Part shown: piece after piece, positions 1 through 5,279 of the stretch | Layout of the letters: each line of letters begins with the position of its first letter | How positions within the stretch are numbered: position 1 is the stretch's first letter | DNA from: Microcaldota archaeon | GTDB lineage: Archaea > Micrarchaeota > Micrarchaeia > Norongarragalinales > UBA10210 | Assembly: GCA_013331595.1 (NCBI GenBank) | Contig: DUGE01000027.1 | Location: forward strand, 1 to 6,549 | Reading direction: 5' to 3' | DNA: 6,549 nt | Program-made: the position numbers and the translations under genes | Notes under the pieces: generated by a model | Databases searched by the model: none | Told to the model about the DNA's origin: nothing | What the model saw: the letters and a program-made list of their open reading frames with translations, nothing else

Positions 1-1261
1 CAATCGCGTTTGCCTTGATTTGGGAGGGGGCGATTTTTTTGAAAGCGTCGTGGGCGACCAGGAAAACCGCGCAATCGGCGTTCAAAGCCTCGTCCAATCC
101 AGCGCTTTCGCCGTGAACTTTCTGCATGTTCACTTCGTTCACGTAAGGGTCGGATATGACGACGCTCGCCCCTTTCTTCACTAGCTCCGGAACTATTACT
201 CTCGAAGGAGCTTGCCTCACGTCGTCGACGTTCTCCTTGTACGCCACGCCCAAAATCGCGATTCTGCTTCCCTTCAACTTCTTTCCGCAGTCTTCCAACG
301 CTTTTTCTATCAATTCCACCGTATGGAAAGGCATGAAGTCGTTGAGCTTTCTTGCCGTCATGATCAAGTGCGGGTAAAAACCGTTCGTCTGCGAAGCTTT
401 CAAAATATAGTAAGGGTTGTTGGGCAAACAATGTCCGCCCACTCCGGAGGAAGGCTTTGTTTTATAGAAATTCCATTTCGTCGAGCAAGCGTCCAAAACC
501 TCTTTCACGTCAACGCCGATTTTCTCGCAAACCAGCGCGATTTCGTTTATGTAAGCTATATTCACGTCCCGCTGCGTGTTTTCCACGAGTTTGGACAATT
601 CCGCAGCGTCGGCATTGGACAACAACACGATTTTCGCGTCCACCACGCTTTCGTACAACGCCTTTGCGACAAGCCCGCTTTCCATATCAACTCCGCCCAC
701 GACTCTGGGGGTTACCATGACGTTATGCTCGTTGTCCCCCGGATTCAACCGTTCCGGGCAGTGGGCGAGGAAAAAGTCTTTCCCGCATTCCAACCCGCTT
801 TCCTTTTCCAGCAAAGGCTTTACGATAGTCCTGCAGACGCTTGGATAAACCGTACTTTCTATTACTACGAGAGCCCCCTTGCGCATTCCCTTGCCGACGC
901 TTGCGCAAGAATTTTTGATGTAACTCAAGTCCGGCTCGTTGTTTTCAGCCGGAGTGGGTACTGAAATGATGATAACGTCGCTGTCCGAAGCGGCAAGGGA
1001 AACGTCTCGCACCGCCTTCAAACGCCCAGTTTCGAAAACGCGCGGGACGCTCTTGTTCAAAACAGGGTCGTTAATGTGGCTCTCGCCCTTGTTAGTAAGA
1101 GCAACTATGCGTTCGTTCACGTCCGCTGCAATGACCTTGAAGCCTGCGTCCGCAAAGAGGAGGGCATTAGGCAGGCCGACGTAGCCCACACCAACTATGC
1201 ACACCACAGCAGTTTTACCTTCGATTTTCTTGCGTATGCTTTCACTTGAAGCTGAAATCAT
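1..1261 (-). CDS. wecC: UDP-N-acetyl-D-mannosamine/UDP-GlcNAc 6-dehydrogenase, 3' end cut by window
   Basis: My own translation of the minus strand gives an open frame of 420 codons with no stop before the left edge. It belongs to the UDP-glucose/GDP-mannose dehydrogenase family, which oxidises C6 of a nucleotide sugar to the uronate in two NAD-dependent steps in the cytoplasm. The N-terminal NAD domain has VGVGYVGLP at residues 23-31. Further landmarks are IESTVYP (134-140), CPERLNPGD (168-176), ENTQRDVNIAYINE (227-240) with Lys224 and Asn228, and the catalytic Cys278 in SSGVGGHCLP. The C-terminal domain starts near residue 331 and contains AYKENVDDVRQAPS (340-353). The ENTQRDVNIA and GVGGHC signatures favour an N-acetylhexosamine substrate (WecC/WbpA side) over UDP-glucose. 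Relatives are about 420-440 residues, so only a few to about 20 are probably missing. The start is the ATG after GTGGTGG. One oddity is Asn282 where many relatives have Asp. It is the second gene of an operon behind the 1280-2200 epimerase. WecC versus WbpA specificity remains open. Confidence 0.93.
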   Translation of the reverse strand, partial: MISASSESIRKKIEGKTAVVCIVGVGYVGLPNALLFADAGFKVIAADVNERIVALTNKGESHINDPVLNKSVPRVFETGRLKAVRDVSLAASDSDVIIISVPTPAENNEPDLSYIKNSCASVGKGMRKGALVVIESTVYPSVCRTIVKPLLEKESGLECGKDFFLAHCPERLNPGDNEHNVMVTPRVVGGVDMESGLVAKALYESVVDAKIVLLSNADAAELSKLVENTQRDVNIAYINEIALVCEKIGVDVKEVLDACSTKWNFYKTKPSSGVGGHCLPNNPYYILKASQTNGFYPHLIMTARKLNDFMPFHTVELIEKALEDCGKKLKGSRIAILGVAYKENVDDVRQAPSRVIVPELVKKGASVVISDPYVNEVNMQKVHGESAGLDEALNADCAVFLVAHDAFKKIAPSQIKANAI

Positions 1262-1265
1262 TTTT

Positions 1266-1272
1266 CCACCAC
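1266..1272 (-). promoter_or_regulatory. ribosome binding site deciding the dehydrogenase start
   Basis: The minus strand reads GTGGTGG four bases before the ATG at 1261, matching an archaeal GGTG-type Shine-Dalgarno. An in-frame ATG five codons upstream (at 1276) would place this site inside the gene and lies only a few bases after the preceding stop codon, so the inner ATG is the better start. Confidence 0.6.
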
Positions 1273-1279
1273 GCATTTT

Positions 1280-2200
1280 TCATTTGAAACTGTCCACTGT
1301 CTCGCGTAATCCGTCTTCAAGGGAAAAGGCGGGCTTGAAGCCGAACACGCGCTTTGCCTTGGAAACGTCAATTGGATTTCTCAACGGGTCGCTTTGATTG
1401 CGCGGCTTGAAGCCAATAACCGCCTTTTTCCCGGTTATTTTCTCGATTTTCTGCGCCACGTCAAGCACGCTCGACTCCTCGGCAGAAGCAACATTGAAAA
1501 CTTCGCCTTCGGCTTTCCTGCTTTTCCAAGCTTGGATGGTTGCATTAACCGTATCGCGGACGAAAGTAAACTGCCTCGTCTGCTTTCCAGTTCCGAAAAC
1601 CTCGATTGGTTTTCCAGCAAGGATTTTTTCGATAAAGCGCGGTATTACGGCGGCATAGGGAATGTCCCCCCTTTGCCGCGGCCCAAAAACGCTTACATAA
1701 CGCAATGACGTGGTCTTCACGCCGTACAAATCATTGTAAACGCGGGAGTATTCCTCGCCTGCAAGCTTGCCAACGCCGTAAGGATGGAGTGGAGCGAGCT
1801 TTTGGCCTTCGCTGTTCTTTTCAGTTGCTCCGCCATAGACGCTCGAGGAGGAAGCGAAAATCATCCTGCCCACGTCCCTTGCCCTGCAGGCCTCAAGCAC
1901 GTTCAGCGTCCCATTAACATTAACGTCGTTAGCCTCAATGGGGTTTTCGATGCTGCGCATTGCGCGGTTCATTGCAGCAAGATGGAAAACGCATTCGGCG
2001 CCTTCAAACGCCTTTTCAAGGACCGCAAGGTTGCGTATGTCGCTCTTGATGAAACGCACGTTCGACTTGCGCAGAACCTCAAGATTCCCGTCTCCAACGC
2101 TCAAATTATCCACTACTGCAACGGCATTGCCTTCAACGGCCAACGCCTGAGCCAAGTGGCTGCCGATAAACCCGGCTCCGCCGGTAACAACAACGTTCAT
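1280..2200 (-). CDS. NAD-dependent sugar epimerase, GalE/WbpP-like extended SDR
   Basis: A complete 306-residue protein of the extended short-chain dehydrogenase/reductase family, the size usual for nucleotide-sugar 4-epimerases. Visible motifs are the NAD-binding GGAGFIGS (7-14), Asp31 ending beta2 (VVDNLS), HLAA (73-76), ASSSSVYGG (116-124) and the catalytic Tyr141-xxx-Lys145 in PYGVGK. These are followed by the substrate-side motifs RYVSVFGPRQ (167-176) and TRQFTFVRD (208-216). There is no TDE motif of the 4,6-dehydratases, so C4 epimerisation of UDP-glucose or UDP-GlcNAc is the likely reaction; which sugar cannot be read from sequence. It is the first gene of the minus-strand operon, with 18 bases between its stop and the dehydrogenase ATG. 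A TATA-like box lies about 40 bases upstream, and AAAAAGG precedes the ATG. The usual FNVYGP signature is changed to VSVFGP, a mild departure. It is a diverged paralogue of the 4332-5279 gene. Confidence 0.92.
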   Translation of the reverse strand: MNVVVTGGAGFIGSHLAQALAVEGNAVAVVDNLSVGDGNLEVLRKSNVRFIKSDIRNLAVLEKAFEGAECVFHLAAMNRAMRSIENPIEANDVNVNGTLNVLEACRARDVGRMIFASSSSVYGGATEKNSEGQKLAPLHPYGVGKLAGEEYSRVYNDLYGVKTTSLRYVSVFGPRQRGDIPYAAVIPRFIEKILAGKPIEVFGTGKQTRQFTFVRDTVNATIQAWKSRKAEGEVFNVASAEESSVLDVAQKIEKITGKKAVIGFKPRNQSDPLRNPIDVSKAKRVFGFKPAFSLEDGLRETVDSFK

Positions 2201-2237
2201 CCAAAAACCTTTTTCAAATTCATAATTGCACTTGAAA

Positions 2238-2246
2238 TCTTTTAAG
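2238..2246 (-). promoter_or_regulatory. TATA-like box of the minus-strand sugar operon
   Basis: Read on the minus strand the bases are CTTAAAAGA, preceded by CG and followed by an AT-rich stretch. Its centre lies about 42 bases upstream of the epimerase ATG, so a start site 25-27 bases downstream would leave a leader of roughly 15 bases containing AAAAAGG. It is the best candidate in the divergent region, but the box is not a perfect TTTATATA. Confidence 0.4.
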
Positions 2247-2302
2247 CGGCAGCGATTATTACCACTATGCGCCCAAAGGCCAAGTAACCATAACTATACA
2301 AA

Positions 2303-2343
2303 ATGTAAAGGCTTATATACTTAATGTTAATAACACTTTACAT
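2303..2343. promoter_or_regulatory. candidate operator: nested inverted repeats around the regulator's promoter
   Basis: ATGTAAAG (2303-2310) and its exact reverse complement CTTTACAT (2336-2343) flank the TATA box of the HTH gene. Inside them lies an 11-base perfect palindrome, TGTTAATAACA (2325-2335), between the TATA box and the predicted transcript start. Two-fold symmetric sites here are what a dimeric XRE-type repressor would bind to block TBP/TFB or polymerase. The most economical reading is autoregulation by the adjacent regulator. The repeats are seen directly; the binding is inferred. Confidence 0.5.
2313..2319 (+). promoter_or_regulatory. TATA box of the HTH regulator / DUF2178 unit
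   Basis: TTATATA sits in GCTTATATAC, a close match to archaeal TATA elements. A start site about 26 bases from its centre would fall near 2342, leaving a leader of about 29 bases before the TTG start codon at 2371. This is the clearest core promoter in the divergent intergenic region. Confidence 0.65.
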
Positions 2344-2370
2344 GGAGATTTTGGTTTTGGGGTTGTTGCA

Positions 2371-2562
2371 TTGAAAAATCACTTGCGCGAGTTCCGCGCG
2401 AAGAGAAATTTGACGCAGGACGAATTGGCCAAGAAGGCCAGTGTAACGCGCCAAACTATAATCGCAATAGAAAACGAGAAGTACAATCCTTCGCTCGACC
2501 TGGCATTCAAACTGTCGAAAATCTTCTCGGTTCGCGTTGAAGAGTTGTTTGATGGCAACTGA
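2371..2562 (+). CDS. YozG-like XRE-family HTH transcriptional regulator
   Basis: A 63-residue protein that is almost entirely a helix-turn-helix domain. LTQDELAKKASVTRQTIIAI (14-33) forms the DNA-binding helices, followed by ENEKYNPSLDLAFKLSKIF (34-52) and the terminal VEELF (56-60). This pattern is typical of the small archaeal and bacterial YozG-type regulators (COG1476), which are usually 60-70 residues and probably bind DNA as dimers. The start is TTG: it is the only in-frame start candidate near the conserved N-terminus, and MKNHLREFRAKRNLTQ aligns with family starts. No strong Shine-Dalgarno is present, only GGGG at 2359-2362. The DUF2178 gene begins 41 bases downstream, so the two are probably co-transcribed. 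The TATA box and palindromes upstream suggest self-repression. There is no sensor domain, so any signal must come through a partner, possibly the membrane protein. Confidence 0.9.
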   Translation: MKNHLREFRAKRNLTQDELAKKASVTRQTIIAIENEKYNPSLDLAFKLSKIFSVRVEELFDGN

Positions 2563-2590
2563 AAGAAATTTATGAAGGCAAAAATACTAC

Positions 2591-2597
2591 AGAGGGG
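2591..2597 (+). promoter_or_regulatory. ribosome binding site of the DUF2178 gene
   Basis: AGAGGGG lies six bases before the ATG at 2604 and fixes that start. AAATTTATG upstream (2567-2575) is only weakly TATA-like, so an internal promoter between the two genes is possible but not convincing. Confidence 0.45.
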
Positions 2598-2603
2598 ATT
2601 CGA

Positions 2604-2972
2604 ATGAAGTTGAAAAACATTGTTTTGAGCGCCGTTTTCACGCTATTGCTCTACTTCACATACGTCAGCCGCTACTCTTTCGATGCCCTGGAATATTCAG
2701 TATTGTTCTTTGGCCTGCTCGTTGCAGGAGGGCTTTACGCCTCACGCGAATGGTTGACAAGCGAAGAAGTGAAAAGCGATGAGCGCACGAAAGTCATAGC
2801 CGGAAAAGCCGCACGCTTCACCCTAGTAGCAACAATAGTCCTCATAATCGTAATCCTCGCGTTCCTCGCATGGAGTGGAAGGCCAACCAGCCCAAGTGGC
2901 ATCCTGGCAATACTGCTTGGCGCCATAAGCCTAGTATACAGCCTGACCTACGCATATCTTGAAAAAATGTAA
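2604..2972 (+). CDS. DUF2178-family four-helix membrane protein
   Basis: A 122-residue integral membrane protein of unknown function. Four hydrophobic segments are visible at about residues 5-20, 31-46, 72-90 and 99-117. Between helices 2 and 3 lies a charged loop, SEEVKSDERTKVIAGKAARF (53-72), whose DER followed by a conserved GKAAR-like stretch is the signature I associate with DUF2178. Lengths of 110-140 residues are usual. The C-terminus ends on a short charged tail (YLEKM). From established context, such proteins are often encoded next to small YozG-type HTH regulators, as here with a 41-base gap. I infer a regulator/membrane-partner module, but neither ligand nor mechanism is visible. 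The start is supported by AGAGGGG. The stop TAA is followed by A-rich sequence and not by a T-run, so transcription may continue towards wecB. Confidence 0.8.
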   Translation: MKLKNIVLSAVFTLLLYFTYVSRYSFDALEYSVLFFGLLVAGGLYASREWLTSEEVKSDERTKVIAGKAARFTLVATIVLIIVILAFLAWSGRPTSPSGILAILLGAISLVYSLTYAYLEKM

Positions 2973-3017
2973 AAAAATATGAAAGAAAAAATCACGCGTC
3001 TCACGCAACCTCTGTGG

Positions 3018-3078
3018 TGGGATTGGAGCGCGCGACCAAACGAGCCCCCCTCCTTTGCCTCGCGCCTCCTAAAACCCA
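3018..3078 (+). other. strong stem-loop in the wecB leader region
   Basis: TGGG (3018-3021) pairs with CCCA (3075-3078), GGAG (3025-3028) with CTCC (3066-3069), and GCGCGA (3030-3035) with TCGCGC (3060-3065). C3029 bulges out, and ATT faces TAAAA in an internal loop. The apical loop is 24 bases and C-rich. That is 14 Watson-Crick pairs, ten of them almost contiguous and mainly G-C. It ends 37 bases before the wecB ATG, with no T-run after it, so it is not an obvious terminator. It could be a structured 5' leader, a remnant of an RNA gene, or chance in a GC-rich patch. No known riboswitch class is recognised. Confidence 0.4.
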
Positions 3079-3115
3079 TCTAGAGTCTTGCCCTTTTGCT
3101 TCCGGTGTGTTTCCA

Positions 3116-4222
3116 ATGGCCTTGAAAATCCTGAACGTCGTTGGCGCAAGGCCGAACTTCATGAAAATCGCGCCCATAATGCGCGAAATGAAAAAACGGC
3201 CTTCCGAATTCTCGCCCGTTCTCGTGCATACGGGACAGCATTACGATTTCGAGCTAAACAAGGTTTTTTTCGACCAGCTGGAAATACCCGAACCACAATA
3301 CTTCCTGGACGTCGGTTCAGGCTCGCATGCCATGCAAACGGCAAGCATCATGACGCGTTTTGAAACGGTTCTGCTGAAGGAAAAGCCGGACTTGGTGCTC
3401 GTCGTAGGCGACGTGAATTCCACAATTGCCTGCGCGCTCGTTGCAGCAAAAGAACACTATCCCGTTGCGCACGTCGAAGCCGGCCTCAGGTCCGGGGATT
3501 GGAGCATGCCTGAGGAAATAAACCGCGTGCTTACGGACAGGATTTCAAGACTACTGCTTACAAGTTCTAAGGAGGCTGAGGAAAACCTTAGGAAGGAAGG
3601 CATAACCAAAGGAATACACTTCGTGGGCAACACGATGATAGATTCCCTCAAGATTTTCGAAAAACAGGCTGAAAAAACGGCCAGCGAGAAAAAACTCAGC
3701 CTGAAAGGCGGCTATGCGCTTGCCACGATGCACAGGCCGGAAAACGTTGACGACGAGAAAAATTTGCGCAAAGTTGTTGAGATGATCCTCACGGCAGCCG
3801 AATTTGCCAAAACCGTTTTTCCCGTACACCCACGCACCAAAACCAAGCTTGAGAAAACCGGGCTGGGCAAAAAACTCTCGCAAAAAGGCGTACTTCTCAC
3901 AGAACCTTTAGGCTATCTCGAATTTCTCAACCTCGAGGCAAAAGCAAAATTCGTCCTTACTGATTCGGGCGGAGTGCAGGAGGAAACCACCGTGCTCGGC
4001 GTGCCCTGTTTCACTGCGCGACGGAGCACCGAGCGCCCCGTAACTGCAACAGAAGGAACGAACACAATTGTAGGCCTTGATGCCGAGCTTCTGAAGAAAG
4101 AACTTGAGAAAGTTTACGCCGGCAAGGGAAAGAAAGGCCGCATTCCGGAGAAATGGGACGGCAGCGCGGCAAAAAGAATCTGCGACATCATCTTAAAAGA
4201 TTTCGCCGCACAAAAATCATGA
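3116..4222 (+). CDS. wecB: UDP-N-acetylglucosamine 2-epimerase (non-hydrolysing)
   Basis: A 368-residue cytoplasmic enzyme of the GT-B-fold 2-epimerase family (usual length 360-380). It interconverts UDP-GlcNAc and UDP-ManNAc, or in the WbpI variant the 2,3-diacetamido uronate. Motifs in order: NVVGARPNFMKIAP (7-20), HTGQHYD (38-44), VVGDVNST (96-103), HVEAGLRSGD (119-128), MPEEINRVLTDRIS (131-144), GNTMID (171-176), MHRPENVD (205-212), TDSGGVQEE (282-290) and ERPVTATEGTN (306-316). The acidic residues Asp99, Glu121 and Glu133/134, plus His206 and Ser284, fall in the motifs known to form the active site. The ATG at 3116 gives the family-typical short N-terminus. The frame is open further upstream to a GTG at 3014, but those 34 residues are Pro/Cys-rich and unlike the family. 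GGTG lies about eight bases before the ATG. Its product would feed the dehydrogenase on the opposite strand. WecB versus WbpI specificity cannot be told from sequence. Confidence 0.95.
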   Translation: MALKILNVVGARPNFMKIAPIMREMKKRPSEFSPVLVHTGQHYDFELNKVFFDQLEIPEPQYFLDVGSGSHAMQTASIMTRFETVLLKEKPDLVLVVGDVNSTIACALVAAKEHYPVAHVEAGLRSGDWSMPEEINRVLTDRISRLLLTSSKEAEENLRKEGITKGIHFVGNTMIDSLKIFEKQAEKTASEKKLSLKGGYALATMHRPENVDDEKNLRKVVEMILTAAEFAKTVFPVHPRTKTKLEKTGLGKKLSQKGVLLTEPLGYLEFLNLEAKAKFVLTDSGGVQEETTVLGVPCFTARRSTERPVTATEGTNTIVGLDAELLKKELEKVYAGKGKKGRIPEKWDGSAAKRICDIILKDFAAQKS

Positions 4223-4266
4223 TAGCGAAAAGCAAAGGCAATTGAACATTTTGCTGCTTTTCGCTA
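4223..4266 (+). terminator. hairpin immediately after wecB, possible 3' end structure
   Basis: TAGCGAAAAGCA (4223-4234) and TGCTTTTCGCTA (4255-4266) are exact reverse complements, giving a 12-base-pair stem with a 20-base loop. It begins on the base after the wecB stop codon. No T-run follows, so it is not a classical intrinsic terminator, and archaeal termination relies mainly on oligo-U. A role in transcript end formation, mRNA stability, or as a DNA site is possible. The repeat is certain and the function is not. Confidence 0.4.
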
Positions 4267-4269
4267 GTC

Positions 4270-4309
4270 GCAGAAGGCAAGAAAAAGTTTAAATAATTTT
4301 GCCTTCTGC
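4270..4309. promoter_or_regulatory. perfect inverted repeat enclosing a TATA box, candidate operator
   Basis: GCAGAAGGCAA (4270-4280) and TTGCCTTCTGC (4299-4309) are exact 11-base inverted repeats. They enclose TTTAAATAA, the probable TATA box of the downstream sugar-gene unit. CTA (4264-4266) and TAG (4310-4312) extend the symmetry outside a three-base gap. Since transcription should start downstream near 4318, the repeat would act on DNA and not RNA. That fits a regulator site covering the TATA element. Confidence 0.5.
4288..4296 (+). promoter_or_regulatory. TATA box for the epimerase-acetyltransferase-aminotransferase unit
   Basis: TTTAAATAA preceded by AAAAAG fits the archaeal BRE/TATA pattern. 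A start site about 26 bases from its centre lies near 4318, giving a leader of about 14 bases to the ATG at 4332. The position argues against translation starting at the TTG at 4299. Confidence 0.6.
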
Positions 4310-4331
4310 TAGAGCGCATAAAGTGGAAAAA

Positions 4332-5279
4332 ATGATTTCAGGAAAACGCATTCTTGTGACAGGGGGGGCTGGGTTCATCGGCTCCAACCTAGTCGCAGCC
4401 CTGTCGCCGGCGAACACGGTTTTCGTTGTTGACGACTTGAGCGAGGGTTTTCGGGACAACATCCGCTCCATTCCCGTTGCTTTTTTCCAAAAAGACGTGC
4501 GCGACGCGGAATTCATGCGCAAGCTAATGTCAAAACATAAGTTCCACGCTATTTTCCATCTAGCCGCAAGCTTCGCCAACCAGAAGAGCGTTGAAAACCC
4601 CGTTCTTGACTTGGACGTTAACGGCATGGGCACTCTAAAGCTCCTTGAGCTTTCAAAGGAATTCGGGGTTGAAACATTTCTTTATGCCTCTTCGTCGTGC
4701 ATTTACGGCAGCACTAATGAACCGATACAGGAGGACATGAAACCGATGCCCGAAACGCCCTACGCAATTTCAAAGCTTTTGGGCGAGGAGTACGTCAAGT
4801 TTTATGCCGACTTCCACAAGATGAACGCCAAGAGCGTGCGCTTTTTCAACGTCTACGGCCCTAACGAGTATCCCGGGCCTTACCGCAACGTCATCCCTAA
4901 GTTTTTCGCGCTAGCAAAACAGAAAAACCCCTTGACAATAACGGGCACTGGCGAGGAAACGCGCGATTTTACATTCGTAGCAGATGCGGTTGAAGGCACA
5001 ATCCTCGTTTCCGAAAAGGGAAAGCCCGGCGAAGCTTACAATATAGGCAGCGGCCTTGAGACGAAAATAATCGACCTTGCAAAAAGCGTGAACGAAATGG
5101 CAGGGAACCACAACAACATCCAATTCACGCCGCGCAGGGATTGGGACCACATTTCCCGCAGGCTTGCCGACAACCGCAAGGCAAGCGAACTGGGTTGGAC
5201 GGCTAAAACGCCGTTGAAGGAAGGCTTGCGGAAAACTTTCGAGTGGCTTGAGAGCGTTAAAGCAGGTGAACAAAAATGA
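4332..5279 (+). CDS. NAD-dependent nucleotide-sugar epimerase (extended SDR)
   Basis: A complete 315-residue extended SDR. Motifs are GGAGFIGS (11-18), VVDDLS (32-37), FHLAAS (75-80), YASSSCIYGS (118-127), Tyr144-xxx-Lys148 in PYAISK, RFFNVYGP (170-177), TRDFTFVAD (210-218) and RRDWDHISRRLADNRKASEL (268-287). The last is typical of GalE-like UDP-hexose or UDP-HexNAc 4-epimerases, and the absence of the dehydratase TDE motif supports epimerase over dehydratase. The substrate is not deducible. The ATG at 4332 follows AGTGGAAAAA and lies about 14 bases after the predicted transcript start. An in-frame GTG at 4323 is a minor alternative. The gene opens a three-gene run: its stop overlaps the acetyltransferase start in ATGA, so translation is probably coupled. 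It is a second copy of the function encoded at 1280-2200, but the two proteins are clearly diverged. Confidence 0.92.
   Translation: MISGKRILVTGGAGFIGSNLVAALSPANTVFVVDDLSEGFRDNIRSIPVAFFQKDVRDAEFMRKLMSKHKFHAIFHLAASFANQKSVENPVLDLDVNGMGTLKLLELSKEFGVETFLYASSSCIYGSTNEPIQEDMKPMPETPYAISKLLGEEYVKFYADFHKMNAKSVRFFNVYGPNEYPGPYRNVIPKFFALAKQKNPLTITGTGEETRDFTFVADAVEGTILVSEKGKPGEAYNIGSGLETKIIDLAKSVNEMAGNHNNIQFTPRRDWDHISRRLADNRKASELGWTAKTPLKEGLRKTFEWLESVKAGEQK
5264..5269 (+). promoter_or_regulatory. ribosome binding site of the acetyltransferase inside the epimerase 3' end
   Basis: AGGTGA lies six bases before the ATG at 5276, an almost ideal match to the archaeal anti-Shine-Dalgarno. It is contained in the last codons of the epimerase, consistent with coupled translation across the ATGA overlap. 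Confidence 0.65.

Noticed and set aside
212..964. A 250-codon plus-strand open frame opposite the dehydrogenase
   Set aside because: It is antisense to a clear dehydrogenase with intact motifs, is rich in Arg/Phe/His/Val, and shows no family features. The same holds for plus-strand frames at 1784-2245 and minus-strand frames at 5661-6125.
1262..1276. Dehydrogenase start at the in-frame ATG at 1276
   Set aside because: It would place the GTGGTGG ribosome site inside the gene and leaves no ribosome site of its own apart from the preceding gene's end.
2972..2980. AAAAATATG as a TATA box for wecB
   Set aside because: It is a simple A-rich run after the DUF2178 stop with poor match to a TATA element; readthrough from the upstream gene is equally possible.
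2985..3006. Minus-strand terminator: small GCGT/ACGC hairpin followed by six T
   Set aside because: The stem is only four pairs, and no promoter or convincing RNA gene is visible upstream on that strand; it was kept only as background to the tRNA-remnant idea.
3014..3115. N-terminal extension of wecB from the GTG at 3014 (34 extra residues)
   Set aside because: The extension is Pro/Cys-rich, unlike family members, coincides with a strong stem-loop, and the ATG at 3116 gives the standard start just before NVVGARPN.
2973..3115. Intact tRNA gene
   Set aside because: Only a T-arm-like piece is present, its stem is mismatched, and no cloverleaf can be drawn from the rest.
4299..4331. Extension of the second epimerase to the TTG at 4299
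   Set aside because: It lies only a few bases after the TATA box and inside the inverted repeat, upstream of the likely transcript start; the ATG at 4332 has a proper context.
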